64,000 nucleotides of DNA from Shimia gijangensis (GTDB lineage Bacteria; Pseudomonadota; Alphaproteobacteria; Rhodobacterales; Rhodobacteraceae). Location of the stretch: NCBI RefSeq assembly GCF_900142085.1, contig NZ_FQZQ01000001.1, positions 124,001 through 188,000 of the forward strand, given 5' to 3'. The position numbers were made by a program, and so were the translations under genes. Below the pieces are notes generated by a model, which ran no database searches, had not been told where the DNA came from, and saw only the letters and a program-made list of their open reading frames with translations. Shown here piece after piece: positions 53,753 through 63,626 of the stretch; position 1 is the first letter of the stretch, and the number at the start of each line of letters is the position of its first letter.

Positions 53753-54691
53753 ATGTCCGTGACAGGCCCGGATACCGCTCGGTTTGATACCGCAGCGCGC
53801 CATCGTCAGGTATTGTCTGGTAATGCCCTTGGTATTGCGGCGGTCCTGTCGTGGTCTGTCGGATTTCCTGCCGCCGAACTTTTGCTGACCAGCTGGCCTC
53901 CGCTTGCTCTTATCACCGGGCGCTTTGTCATCTCAGTGTGTGTTTTGATGGTGCTTTGGCTGAGTGTGGACGGCCCAAGTGCTGTGATTAACGCCCGATG
54001 GGGACGCGGCACATTGGTCGGAAGCGTGACCTTTGGGTTGGGGGCCTATCTGTTGCTATTGGCGCAGTATTTCACGGATCCGGTCACTGTTGCGATCATC
54101 GCCTCAACAACGCCCATCGCGGCCACACTGGTGGAAATGGTGACTGGCAATCGCCGTCTTAGCGGAATGTTCGCCTTTGGACTTGGAGCGTCTGTGATTG
54201 GCGGGATCGTGGCCACTGGCTCTGCCGATGTGGGAAATCTTGGGCTAGGGGCGCTAAGCGCAATAACGTCCGGATTTCTGTTTTCGATTGGCAGCCATTG
54301 TTGTGTCAGGGATTTGCCCAGCTTGTCCCCGATCGGGCGATCTGCAGTCACCTTGGCGGGGGGGCTTCTGTTTGCGGGCGGGGCTTTGATAATTTCGCAT
54401 ACCCTTGGGATGGAGGTTTTGCCCAACCAACCGGTTGACGCCTCTCAGATCGGTCTTTTGTTGATCTATGCGCTGGCGGGCATGGCGTTCAGCCAAGTCA
54501 TGTGGATCGCCTGCGTCGGGCGTCTTGGGGTTGCGCTGGCGTCTTTCCACATGAATGTGGCCCCGTTTTACGTGATGCTGATCATGTTGGCACTGGGCGC
54601 GGGTTGGAATTGGGGCACCGCGCTGGGTGCCGGGATTGTCATTATTGGAGTCATTCTTGCCCAGACACCACCGCCCCGCAGGCGGGTCTAG
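53753..54691 (+). CDS. EamA-family (DMT) transporter
   Basis: This 312-residue membrane protein has ten predicted helices in two EamA repeats (WSVGFPAAELLLTSWPPLALITGRF; TTPIAATLVEMVTGNRR). The substrate is unknown; DMT transporters export amino acids, nucleosides or toxic compounds. ATG 53753 is preceded by GGTGTGGGA; an in-frame TTG at 53738 is less likely. Its 3' end overlaps the convergent DUF1285 gene by 3 bases. Confidence 0.85.
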   Translation: MSVTGPDTARFDTAARHRQVLSGNALGIAAVLSWSVGFPAAELLLTSWPPLALITGRFVISVCVLMVLWLSVDGPSAVINARWGRGTLVGSVTFGLGAYLLLLAQYFTDPVTVAIIASTTPIAATLVEMVTGNRRLSGMFAFGLGASVIGGIVATGSADVGNLGLGALSAITSGFLFSIGSHCCVRDLPSLSPIGRSAVTLAGGLLFAGGALIISHTLGMEVLPNQPVDASQIGLLLIYALAGMAFSQVMWIACVGRLGVALASFHMNVAPFYVMLIMLALGAGWNWGTALGAGIVIIGVILAQTPPPRRRV

Positions 54692-55290
54692 GGCAATTCA
54701 GAAGACGGAATGATCGGGAAAAACGCACCGCCCGAGCGTACGCCAAACCAGCTTGTGTTATCCACGTCCTGATGCTCTCCCAAATCCACCAGCCGGTAAA
54801 AACTTTTGCGATCAATAAGCGCCTCAAGGTTGGCGCGGATCAGAACATAGGGTGATGGTTCGCCTGTTTCGGGATCACGTTCAACACGGATGGGCAGATC
54901 AGGGCCTGCTGCGGCCTCGTCTCCGACATTTGTGGTAAAAGTCAAAATCTGGTCTTCGCCATTGCCTGAGACTTCGAAATCCACCGCGACAAACGGCGCG
55001 TCGTCGACGGTGATGCCAACCAATTCAACGGGTGTCACCAGAAAGTATTTATCGCCGTCTTTACGCAAAATGCTTGAGAACAGCCGCACCAGTTCATGCC
55101 GTCCAATCGGAGTGCCAAGGTAGAACCATGTGCCATCACGCGCGATGCGCATATCCAGATCGCCGCAAAACGGCGGATTCCACAGATGCACAGGTGGCAG
55201 ACCCTTGCCTTTTTTGGCCGCACGGGCTGCTGTGGCGATGCCATCTGCTGAAGGTTTCACAGGAATTTGTCCGCTCATTGCTTTTGTCAT
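54688..55290 (-). CDS. DUF1285 domain-containing protein
   Basis: The 200 residues show the DUF1285 core: FCGDLDMRIARDGTWFYLGTPIGRHELVRLFSSIL, then KYFLVTPVELVGITVDDAPFVAVDF, and SFYRLVDLG near the end. Function is unknown across the family. It starts 55 bases from the divergent MoxR-type gene and is often its neighbour in alphaproteobacteria. ATG 55290 is used; ATG 55278 is also possible. Confidence 0.85.
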   Translation of the reverse strand: MTKAMSGQIPVKPSADGIATAARAAKKGKGLPPVHLWNPPFCGDLDMRIARDGTWFYLGTPIGRHELVRLFSSILRKDGDKYFLVTPVELVGITVDDAPFVAVDFEVSGNGEDQILTFTTNVGDEAAAGPDLPIRVERDPETGEPSPYVLIRANLEALIDRKSFYRLVDLGEHQDVDNTSWFGVRSGGAFFPIIPSSELP

Positions 55291-55345
55291 TTCATCAAGG
55301 CGTTATACAGTTTCTAAAGGATATAGCCGAAACAGGAGATTTGTC

Positions 55346-56353
55346 ATGACCGAACACGCCGATCTGGTGCAGGAAATCGAAGTTCTTGGCGAAAAGCTGG
55401 GTCTGGCGAAAGCGGCGATCACCAAACGGTTCATCGGACAGGAACGGGTGGTCGATCTGACACTATCGGCGCTTTTGTGTGGTGGACACGGGCTTCTGAT
55501 TGGATTGCCGGGGCTGGGTAAAACCCGGTTGGTGGACACACTGTCGACAGTGATGGGGTTGAATGGCAATCGCGTGCAGTTCACGCCGGACCTGATGCCC
55601 GCAGATATTCTGGGCTCAGAGATCCTCGAAACCGGAAGCGATGGCAGCCGGGCATTCAAATTTGTTCAGGGGCCGGTGTTCTGCCAGCTGTTGATGGCAG
55701 ATGAGATCAACCGCGCCAGCCCTCGTACCCAGTCGGCGTTGTTGCAGGCGATGCAGGAAGGCAAAGTCACTGTTGCAGGTGAGGATCGCGCGTTGGATCA
55801 CCCGTTTCACGTATTGGCCACACAGAACCCGATTGAACAGGAAGGCACCTATCCACTGCCCGAAGCACAGCTTGACCGCTTTTTAGTCCAGATTGATGTG
55901 CCCTATCCTGAGCGCGACACCGAGCGTGACATTTTGCTGGCCACAACCGGTGTCGAAGAAGACGAAGCCCATCAGGTGTTCACTGCCGACGAATTGATTG
56001 CGGCACAGGTATTGCTGCGCCGCATGCCCGTGGGCGAAAGCGTGGTGGAAATGATCCTTGATCTGGTGCGCGCCTTCCGCCCCGAGGACGAAAGTGCCTC
56101 TGAGGCTGTGCGCGAGAGCGTGGCTTGGGGGCCGGGACCACGGGCGGCTCAGGCCTTTATGATGACCGTGCGTGCTCAGGCCCTGCTGCATGGGCGTCTG
56201 GCCCCGTCGGCACAGGATGTGATGGACATGGCGGCGCCGGTTCTCAGTCACCGGATGGCGTTGAGCTTTGCAGCGCGCGCACGTGGCGAGACCATCGTCG
56301 ATCTGATTGCGGCCACGCTGCGCGACCTTGACGGAATAGGGGCCGCCGCGTGA
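55346..56353 (+). CDS. MoxR-family AAA+ ATPase
   Basis: This 335-residue ATPase has Walker A GLPGLGKTR (53-61), Walker B LLMADE (115-120), a LDRFLVQIDVPYP sensor segment, and the lid domain. MoxR proteins act as chaperones or activators for partners of the DUF58 / von Willebrand A kind. AGGAGAT precedes ATG 55346; the longer frame overlaps the divergent DUF1285 gene. It is the first gene of a four-gene operon with 4-base overlaps throughout. Confidence 0.93.
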   Translation: MTEHADLVQEIEVLGEKLGLAKAAITKRFIGQERVVDLTLSALLCGGHGLLIGLPGLGKTRLVDTLSTVMGLNGNRVQFTPDLMPADILGSEILETGSDGSRAFKFVQGPVFCQLLMADEINRASPRTQSALLQAMQEGKVTVAGEDRALDHPFHVLATQNPIEQEGTYPLPEAQLDRFLVQIDVPYPERDTERDILLATTGVEEDEAHQVFTADELIAAQVLLRRMPVGESVVEMILDLVRAFRPEDESASEAVRESVAWGPGPRAAQAFMMTVRAQALLHGRLAPSAQDVMDMAAPVLSHRMALSFAARARGETIVDLIAATLRDLDGIGAAA

Positions 56354-57222
56354 TTTCAAACCCCCAGCTACGCACGCGGGCCGAGGCCGAAGCTGCCCGT
56401 CTGCCGCCATTGTTGGCGCAGGCCGAGCAGTTGGCGGGCACGGTCCTGTTGGGCGAACACGGCCGCAGGCGCGCCGGGCTGGGCGACGATTTCTGGCAGT
56501 ACCGACCGGTGCAACCCGGTGACAGCCTGCGAATGATCGATTGGCGTCGGTCAGCGCGCAGTGATGCCCAATTTGTGCGTCAGCGGGAATGGCAAGTGGC
56601 GCAGTCGGTGATGCTTTGGGTGGATCAGGCAGCCTCAATGGGGTTTGCATCAACCAAAGAGGGTGTGACCAAACGTGACCGCGCCCGTGTTTTGTCGCTG
56701 GCTTTGTCGATCCTGTTGATCCGATCGGGTGAACGGGTTGGTTTGACCGGTACGACCTTGCCTCCGCGCCGGGGCGAGGCGCAAATTCTTCGGCTGACAG
56801 AAATGTTGCTGACGGACGAGAATGATGACTACGGCACGCCCGAGGCACGGGCGATGTTGCCCCATGCGCGGGCGGTTTTTCTGTCTGATTTTCTGGGGGA
56901 TATGGATGCGGTTGAGGCGGCCTTGCTCAAAGCTGCGGATCGCGGTGTGCGTGGTGTCATCTTTCAGATACTTGACCCTGCCGAAGAAAGCTTTCCGTAT
57001 GAGGGGCGCGCCATTTTTGAAAGCATGGGCGGCAGCCTGAGCCACGAGACCCGCAAAGCGTCTGAGTTGCGCCAGCGATATCTCGACAGGCTGGCGAAAC
57101 GCAGGGATCGGTTGCAGCATCTGGCGCGGGTGACAGGCTGGCAGTTTGGCAGCCATGACACAGGGCATTCCGCGCAATCCGCATTGTTGTGGATTTATCG
57201 CGCGCTGGAGCAAAAGCTGTGA
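56350..57222 (+). CDS. DUF58 domain-containing protein
   Basis: This 290-residue protein has the DUF58 signature GDSLRMIDWRRSARSDAQFVRQRE near residues 57-80 and a von Willebrand A-like fold after it (VMLWVDQAASM). No transmembrane helix is evident. It is the standard partner of MoxR. Its GTGA overlap with the next start ties translation of the membrane proteins to it. Confidence 0.9.
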   Translation: MISNPQLRTRAEAEAARLPPLLAQAEQLAGTVLLGEHGRRRAGLGDDFWQYRPVQPGDSLRMIDWRRSARSDAQFVRQREWQVAQSVMLWVDQAASMGFASTKEGVTKRDRARVLSLALSILLIRSGERVGLTGTTLPPRRGEAQILRLTEMLLTDENDDYGTPEARAMLPHARAVFLSDFLGDMDAVEAALLKAADRGVRGVIFQILDPAEESFPYEGRAIFESMGGSLSHETRKASELRQRYLDRLAKRRDRLQHLARVTGWQFGSHDTGHSAQSALLWIYRALEQKL

Positions 57223-59966
57223 TTGCTGGTCTGCCCATAGGGTTCGCCGCACCATGGGTGCTGCTGGGGCTGATCGCCTTACCGATCCTTTGGATCCTTC
57301 TCAGGGCCATCCCGCCTGCTCCGATCCGGCGGCGATTTCCCGGCGTGGCCTTGCTTTTGGGGTTGCAGGACGAAGATACGGTGACCGATCGAACCCCATG
57401 GTGGCTGTTGTTGTTGCGCTCCTTGGTGCTGGCGGCGGTCATTATCGGATTGGCGGGGCCTATCCTGAACCCCACGGACCAGTCCAAACAAGGCAGCAAC
57501 CGTTTGCTGGTGTTGTTTGATGGTGGGTGGGCTTCAGCCTCGGCCTGGAGCGAACGGATGGCGATGGTCGAAGGGATTTTGGATGCGGCCGCACATTCGA
57601 ACCGCTTGGCGGCTGTCGTGTCCCTCACTGAGCCGAACGCGCCGCGGTTTCAACCGGCGGCCACGTGGAAGGCGCGATTGCCGGGGGTTTTGCCGAACCC
57701 GTGGCAACCCGACCCAACCCTGATGGGCAGCTTCTCTACAACGCTTGGTGCACAGGATTTTGACACGATTTGGTTGTCTGACGGGCTGTCCAACCCCGCG
57801 CGGTCCGGGCTGTTGCAGGTTTTGCAGACACATGGGGACGTGAGGGTTGTTGAGAACCGCCTGGGTCTAATGGCGCTGCAAAGGCCCGTTGTTGATGGTG
57901 GATTGTTGCGCATCACAGCACAGCGGATTGGCCCTGCTCTTGAACGGGATGTCACGGTGCAGGCACATGGGTTAGACCCCTCGGGGGCGGCAGCAGTGCT
58001 GGCGTCTGTGGAACTGAGTTTTGCGGCCGGGGAAGAAAACGCCAGTGCCGAGCTGGCGCTGCCTGCGGAACTACGTGCGCGCATCACGCGATTTGAAATC
58101 TCGGGCGAAGGATCTGCCGGGGCAGTGGCCCTCTCGGATGACAGCCTGCAACGCCGCGAGGTGGCGCTGATTGCAGGACGCGAAGAACGCGAAGGTTTGC
58201 AATTGTTGTCGCCGCTGCACTATCTGCGGCAAGCGTTGCAACCCAATGCCGAAGTTCTGGAGGGCCCGTTGGGCGACCTGCTTCCGGCAAAGCCGGATGT
58301 GGTTGTCATGGCAGATGTGGCCGGTCTGGCCCCATCCGAAGAAGCGGCATTGCTGAAATGGACCGAGGCCGGAGGGCTTTTGGTGCGATTTGCGGGGCCG
58401 CGTCTGGCGGCGAGTGAACTGGCCCGTAGCGGCGAACATCCTTTGATGCCGGTGCGCTTGCGGGTCGGGGGACGCAGTGTCGGTGGTGCAATGAGCTGGG
58501 GCCAACCCAAAGCCTTGGCGCCATTTTCCCAAGACAGCCCGTTCTTCGGCTTGCAAATACCTGATGAAGTGCGTGTTTCTGCTCAGGTTGTGGCGCAACC
58601 CGATCCAAGCCTTGCCAGTCGGGTGATTGCCGAACTGAGCGACGGCACACCTTTGGTGACCCGCAAAGAGGTGGGGCAAGGGCAGGTGGTGCTGTTCCAT
58701 GTGACCGCCAATGCGGAATGGTCCGGGTTACCTTTGTCTGGATTGTTTGTGCAGATGCTGGACCGTTTGGCTGTTCTGAGTTCGGCGGACCGCGCCAGCG
58801 AAGATCGCATTGCCGGAACAATTTGGCAGCCAGTAAAGGTTCTGGACGGGTTTGGACGGCTGGAAGACGGTCAGACCTTGCCCGGTGTGGATGGGGTGGA
58901 ATTGATCTCGAACGATCTTGGCCCAAAGCTCAGACCGGGTCTTTATCGTGACGGGATGCATTTGCTGGCTCGTAATGTGATTGAAGACGACAACAGACTT
59001 ACGGCTGCAGACTGGCCAAATGATATCCAGGTAGAGGGCCTGAGCACGCCGCCATCAGAGAACCTGTCGGGCCTGTTTCTGGGATTGGCGCTGATATTGT
59101 TGGCAGCGGATGTTCTGGCGTCTCTTCTGGTCTCCGGGCGGTTTTGGGGGAGTCGACAGGTTGCTGCGGTTCTGGCGGTCCTGCTATTGCCGCAACTCTC
59201 CGAAGCCCAGAACGCCACAGCCATACGCGACACGCGTGAAGTGGTGTTAGGCCATATCCTGACCGGAGATCGCGCCGTCGATAAAATGGCTCATGCGGGG
59301 CTTGTCGGACTGTCCGAGACGTTGTTTTTTCGCACGTCGGTGGAACCCAACGAACCTGCTGAGTTGAACCTCGAAACGGATGAGCTGGCGTTTTACCCTT
59401 TGCTTTATTGGCCAATCTCTACGGATCAACCGACCCCATCCCCCGAGGCCTATGCAAAGCTGAACACCTACCTGCGATCCGGTGGTATGATCCTGTTTGA
59501 TACCCGTGACGCAGATGTGGCGCGGTTTGGCACAGCCAGCCCGAATGGTCGCAAACTGCAACGTCTGGCCGCGCCGCTGGATATCCCACCGCTCGAAGTG
59601 CTGCCCAATGACCACGTCCTGACGCGCACTTTCTATTTGTTGCAGGATTTTCCCGGGCGGTATGACAGCCGGGATGTCTGGGTCGAGGCCGCTCCGGTGG
59701 ATGCTGTCAAAATTGAAGGCATGCCGTTTCGCAACTTGAACGACGGGGTGACGCCGGTTGTGATCGGTGGCAATGACTGGGCATCTGCCTGGGCGCAGGA
59801 TGGTCGCGGCAATACTATGGTGCCCGTGGGACGTGGCCGCGCCGGAGAACGGCAACGCGAATTGGCCTATCGGTTTGGCGTGAATCTGGTGATGCATGTG
59901 CTGACTGGAAACTACAAATCCGATCAGGTGCATGTGCCGGCTCTTTTGGACAGGTTGGGCCAATGA
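57219..59966 (+). CDS. Membrane protein with BatA-like N-terminus and DUF4159 C-terminus
   Basis: This protein of about 915 residues starts with a BatA-type double transmembrane region (WVLLGLIALPILWILLRAIPP; LRSLVLAAVIIGLAGPIL). A periplasmic VWA/GATase-like region follows, then a further transmembrane segment near 620-640 (LSGLFLGLALILLAADVLASLLV). The C-terminus is DUF4159 (about 680-900; FYPLLYWPISTD, GGMILFDTRDAD, DHVLTRTFYLLQDFPGRYD). I used the GTG at 57219 with GGAG 8 bases upstream. Related aerotolerance-type (Bat) operons act in envelope integrity or stress; the exact role here is unknown. Confidence 0.85.
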   Translation: MIAGLPIGFAAPWVLLGLIALPILWILLRAIPPAPIRRRFPGVALLLGLQDEDTVTDRTPWWLLLLRSLVLAAVIIGLAGPILNPTDQSKQGSNRLLVLFDGGWASASAWSERMAMVEGILDAAAHSNRLAAVVSLTEPNAPRFQPAATWKARLPGVLPNPWQPDPTLMGSFSTTLGAQDFDTIWLSDGLSNPARSGLLQVLQTHGDVRVVENRLGLMALQRPVVDGGLLRITAQRIGPALERDVTVQAHGLDPSGAAAVLASVELSFAAGEENASAELALPAELRARITRFEISGEGSAGAVALSDDSLQRREVALIAGREEREGLQLLSPLHYLRQALQPNAEVLEGPLGDLLPAKPDVVVMADVAGLAPSEEAALLKWTEAGGLLVRFAGPRLAASELARSGEHPLMPVRLRVGGRSVGGAMSWGQPKALAPFSQDSPFFGLQIPDEVRVSAQVVAQPDPSLASRVIAELSDGTPLVTRKEVGQGQVVLFHVTANAEWSGLPLSGLFVQMLDRLAVLSSADRASEDRIAGTIWQPVKVLDGFGRLEDGQTLPGVDGVELISNDLGPKLRPGLYRDGMHLLARNVIEDDNRLTAADWPNDIQVEGLSTPPSENLSGLFLGLALILLAADVLASLLVSGRFWGSRQVAAVLAVLLLPQLSEAQNATAIRDTREVVLGHILTGDRAVDKMAHAGLVGLSETLFFRTSVEPNEPAELNLETDELAFYPLLYWPISTDQPTPSPEAYAKLNTYLRSGGMILFDTRDADVARFGTASPNGRKLQRLAAPLDIPPLEVLPNDHVLTRTFYLLQDFPGRYDSRDVWVEAAPVDAVKIEGMPFRNLNDGVTPVVIGGNDWASAWAQDGRGNTMVPVGRGRAGERQRELAYRFGVNLVMHVLTGNYKSDQVHVPALLDRLGQ

Positions 59967-62005
59967 CAAGTCAGATCCTGTTTGACCCATTATTGCCCTT
60001 TTGGGCGCTGGCTGTTCTGGCCGGGATTGGTGTGATTTCTGTTGGCTGGGCATGGTGGCGCGGCCTAAGCGGCTGGAGCCTGCGTGGGCTGGCCGTTCTC
60101 GTTGTGCTGGCCGCCCTGAGCGGGCCGTTCTTACAGGGTGAAAACCGCAAACCGCTGAGCGATATCGTTTTAATGCTGGTGGACCAGAGTGCGAGCCAGC
60201 AGTTGGGTGATCGCGCAGCAATGACCAATCGCGCCGCTCAGGATCTCGAAACTCGGCTTGCCAACCGTCCCAACACCGAGTTGCGCCGCATTGATGTGCC
60301 AGACGGTGCAGGAAATGCAGGCACCGAGATGATGCGCGCCCTTTCCGAGGCTTTGGCACAGGAGCCCCGTGGCCGCATTGCCGGCATTCTCGCTCTAAGC
60401 GATGGACATGTGCATGATATGGAACGCGCCCCTGATCTGCCGGCACCTATGCATCTGCTGCACACCGGGCGTCGGTCCGATTGGGATCGCCGCCTGATTG
60501 TCACTGGCGCGCCTGCTTTTGCCATTCTGGGAGAGCCGATCACTCTGACGATGCGCGTAGAAGACAGCGGTGCCGTGCCCTCAAATGGGGGTAAGGCGCC
60601 AGTCGAAATTTCTGTCGATGGTGAAGAGCCGCGCGGTTTTATGGTGCCGATTGGACAATCAGTGGAACTGCCTGTGACGCTCCCGCATGGGGGGCGCAAT
60701 GTGATTCAGTTCAAAGTGCCCGCAGCAGAAGGTGAACTGACGGACCGCAACAACAGCGCGCTGGTGCAGATCAATGGGGTGCGTGATCGCCTGCGTGTGC
60801 TGCTGGTCAGCGGTGAGCCGCATCCCGGAGGACGGACATGGCGCAATCTTTTGAAATCGGACGCGTCCGTTGATCTGGTGCATTTCACCATTTTGCGCCC
60901 ACCTGAAAAGCAGGATGGCGTGCCGGTCAGCGAATTGTCGTTAATCGCTTTTCCAACCCGCGAATTGTTCATGGAAAAGATCGAAGACTTCGATCTCATC
61001 ATTTTCGACCGGTATCAGCGCCGGGGTATTTTGCCATCCTTGTATCTGGACAATGTGGTGCAATACGTGCGGGGCGGTGGGGCCGTTTTGGTCAGTGCCG
61101 GGCCGGATTTTGCCAGTGCGGACAGCATCTATCGTTCCCCATTGGAAGATGTCCTGCCAGCGCGTCCAACGGCGCGGGTGATCGATCAGGCCTATACGCC
61201 AAAAGTGTCCGAACTCGGAGCGCGTCACCCCGTGACTGCAGGTCTGCCAGATCAGGAAACCTGGGGGCGCTGGCTGCGTCAGATTGAGGTCGAACCCGGT
61301 GAAGGCGATGTTGTCATGACAGGGGCCGAAGGGCTGCCATTACTGGTTCTTGATCGGGTTGAGGACGGGCGCGTAGCCCTCATTGCGTCGGATCAGGCGT
61401 GGCTTTGGGCACGTGGATACGAAGGCGGTGGACCGCAGCTGGAACTGTTGCGCCGGTTGGCGCATTGGATGATGGGCGAGCCAGAGTTGGAAGAAGAAGC
61501 GCTGTGGGCCGAGGCCAATGGTCAGGACATGCGCATCATTCGTCGCACGCTGGAGGTAGGCGCGGGTGATGTTGTGGTCACGGCGCCTTCGGGCGTGCAG
61601 GAAACCTTGCCATTGCTGGAATTGCGCCCCGGCCATTTTGAAGCAAGGTACACAGGACAGGACATCGGTCTTTACAGGTTGGTGAATGGTGAACAGGAAG
61701 CGGTGATTGGTCTGGGGCCCGCCGCTCCGCGAGAATTTGTGAGCACGATTGCCACGGGCGAAGTTCTAGACCCGATACTGCAGAGCCAACGCGGCGGCAG
61801 TTTTGCACTGGAGGACGGTCTGCCGGGAGTACGGTCCGTGCGCCCCGGGCGACCTGCTGCAGGCAATGGCTGGCTGGGTCTGACACCGCGAGATGCCTAC
61901 GAGGTGCGCGATGTTGCGCGCACACCGATCCTGCCTGCCTGGTTGATTTTGATGATGACATCAATGTTGATATTGGGCGGCTGGCTGCGCGAAGGGCGCC
62001 GGTAA
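59963..62005 (+). CDS. Membrane protein with glutamine-amidotransferase-like periplasmic region
   Basis: The 680 residues have two N-terminal transmembrane segments (FWALAVLAGIGVISVGWAW; LRGLAVLVVLAALSGPFL) and one at the C-terminus (PAWLILMMTSMLILGGWL). Between them lie a VWA-like strand (DIVLMLVDQSASQ) and a class I GATase-like region (LRVLLVSGEPHPGG ... YVRGGGAVLVSAGPDF). No catalytic Cys triad is evident, so it is probably a binding rather than an enzymatic domain. It is the last gene of the moxR-DUF58-DUF4159 operon, overlapping by 4 bases. Confidence 0.8.
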   Translation: MTSQILFDPLLPFWALAVLAGIGVISVGWAWWRGLSGWSLRGLAVLVVLAALSGPFLQGENRKPLSDIVLMLVDQSASQQLGDRAAMTNRAAQDLETRLANRPNTELRRIDVPDGAGNAGTEMMRALSEALAQEPRGRIAGILALSDGHVHDMERAPDLPAPMHLLHTGRRSDWDRRLIVTGAPAFAILGEPITLTMRVEDSGAVPSNGGKAPVEISVDGEEPRGFMVPIGQSVELPVTLPHGGRNVIQFKVPAAEGELTDRNNSALVQINGVRDRLRVLLVSGEPHPGGRTWRNLLKSDASVDLVHFTILRPPEKQDGVPVSELSLIAFPTRELFMEKIEDFDLIIFDRYQRRGILPSLYLDNVVQYVRGGGAVLVSAGPDFASADSIYRSPLEDVLPARPTARVIDQAYTPKVSELGARHPVTAGLPDQETWGRWLRQIEVEPGEGDVVMTGAEGLPLLVLDRVEDGRVALIASDQAWLWARGYEGGGPQLELLRRLAHWMMGEPELEEEALWAEANGQDMRIIRRTLEVGAGDVVVTAPSGVQETLPLLELRPGHFEARYTGQDIGLYRLVNGEQEAVIGLGPAAPREFVSTIATGEVLDPILQSQRGGSFALEDGLPGVRSVRPGRPAAGNGWLGLTPRDAYEVRDVARTPILPAWLILMMTSMLILGGWLREGRR

Positions 62006-62108
62006 AGCGACTGGCACAAGGCCATACCGCTGTGTTGGCCAAGAAACCGGTTCACCCTAGGCCTTGGTCGCGGTAGAACGCGTCCAAAGCAAGTTGGAGC
62101 AGCCCGAA

Positions 62109-63626
62109 ATGATCACGCCCAAACCTGTAGTCCTTTGCATTCTCGATGGGTGGGGGATCAGCGACACAAATGAGGCCAACGCGCCCGCATTGGCCGCAAC
62201 GCCAACGTTTGACGCGATGATGGCCGAGTGCCCAAATGCAACCCTGATCACCCATGGTCCGGATGTGGGGCTTCCGACAGGGCAGATGGGCAATTCCGAA
62301 GTGGGGCACACCAATATTGGCGCCGGTCGGGTTGTCGCAATGGATTTGGGCCAGATTGATCTGGCGATCGAAGAAGGTTCGTTCTTTGACAATGATGCTC
62401 TGCAGACCTTTATCCGGACTATGAAAGATACCGGCGGCACCGCGCATCTGATGGGTATGATTTCGGATGGCGGTGTGCACGGCCATATCGAGCATATTCT
62501 GGCAGCGGCCAAGGCTGTAGCGGATGCGGGCGTGCCTGTGGCTTTGCATGCGATCACTGATGGGCGTGATGTCGCCCCCAAATCCGCGTTTACCTATCTG
62601 GAAACACTGGCGGACCGTTTGCCAGATGGCGCGCGTCTGGTCACGGTTTCCGGGCGCTATTTCGCGATGGACCGTGACAATCGCTGGGAACGTGTCGCGG
62701 AAGCCTACAATGCCTGGATCAAGGGCGAAGGCAACCATGCTGATGACGCCCACGCGGCGGTGTCCAATGCCTATAACCGGTCAGAAACCGACGAGTTTAT
62801 CACCCCGACAATTCTTGGAGATTTCGCCGGGGCGACGGACGGAGACGGGTTCTTTTGCCTCAATTTTCGGGCAGACCGGGCGCGGGAAATCCTGGCAGCG
62901 ATTGGTAAGCCGGGGTTTGATGCCTTTGACACGGGTACACGCCCAAAATGGGCAGCGATGTTGGGGATGGTCGACTATTCTGAAGATCACCGCACCTATA
63001 TGACCACCTGCTACCCCAAGCAGGAGATCGTGAATACGTTGGGGGAATGGGTGTCCAAAAAAGGGCTGCGCCAGTTCCATTTGGCGGAAACTGAAAAATA
63101 TCCGCATGTCACGTTTTTCCTGAATGGCGGCAAGGAACAGCCCGAACAGGGTGAGGATCGCTATATGGCGGCATCGCCCAAGGTTGCGACCTATGATTTG
63201 CAGCCTGAAATGTCCGCAGCGGAAGTGACCGAGCATTTTGTTGGCGCCATCGAAGACGGCTATGATCTGATCGTCACCAACTATGCCAACCCGGACATGG
63301 TAGGCCATACCGGAGATCTGAATGCGGCAATGCTGGCCTGTGAAGCCGTGGATCAGGGTTTGGCGGCCGTGTGCGAGGCCTTGACCAAAGTGGGCGGTGC
63401 GATGATTGTGACCGCGGATCACGGCAATTGCGAGGTGATGGTAGACCCAATTACCGGTGGGCCACATACGGCCCATACGACCAATCTGGTGCCTGTCGTT
63501 CTGGTCAATGGTCCTGAAGGCGCGTCGTTGCGGTCTGGCCGTTTGGCCGACCTTGCACCTTCGCTGTTGGATTTGATGGGGCTGGATCAACCGCCCGAAA
63601 TGACCGGAGAAAGTTTGATTTCCTGA
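62109..63626 (+). CDS. gpmI: 2,3-bisphosphoglycerate-independent phosphoglycerate mutase
   Basis: The 505 residues match iPGAM. Metal/catalytic motifs VLCILDGWG (Asp) and GQMGNSEVGHTNIGAGR (nucleophile Ser), GMISDGGVHGH, and NYANPDMVGHTG with VTADHGNCEVM near the end are all intact. It interconverts 3- and 2-phosphoglycerate with Mn2+. GGAG precedes ATG 62109. Its stop overlaps the start of the next gene (TGATG). Its Mn2+ dependence makes the nearby SitABCD manganese-type uptake system physiologically relevant. Confidence 0.97.
   Translation: MITPKPVVLCILDGWGISDTNEANAPALAATPTFDAMMAECPNATLITHGPDVGLPTGQMGNSEVGHTNIGAGRVVAMDLGQIDLAIEEGSFFDNDALQTFIRTMKDTGGTAHLMGMISDGGVHGHIEHILAAAKAVADAGVPVALHAITDGRDVAPKSAFTYLETLADRLPDGARLVTVSGRYFAMDRDNRWERVAEAYNAWIKGEGNHADDAHAAVSNAYNRSETDEFITPTILGDFAGATDGDGFFCLNFRADRAREILAAIGKPGFDAFDTGTRPKWAAMLGMVDYSEDHRTYMTTCYPKQEIVNTLGEWVSKKGLRQFHLAETEKYPHVTFFLNGGKEQPEQGEDRYMAASPKVATYDLQPEMSAAEVTEHFVGAIEDGYDLIVTNYANPDMVGHTGDLNAAMLACEAVDQGLAAVCEALTKVGGAMIVTADHGNCEVMVDPITGGPHTAHTTNLVPVVLVNGPEGASLRSGRLADLAPSLLDLMGLDQPPEMTGESLIS

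Noticed and set aside
59247-60446. 399-codon minus-strand frame opposite the DUF4159 and GATase-like genes
   Set aside because: It lies over two overlapping plus-strand genes of one operon and has no domain pattern.
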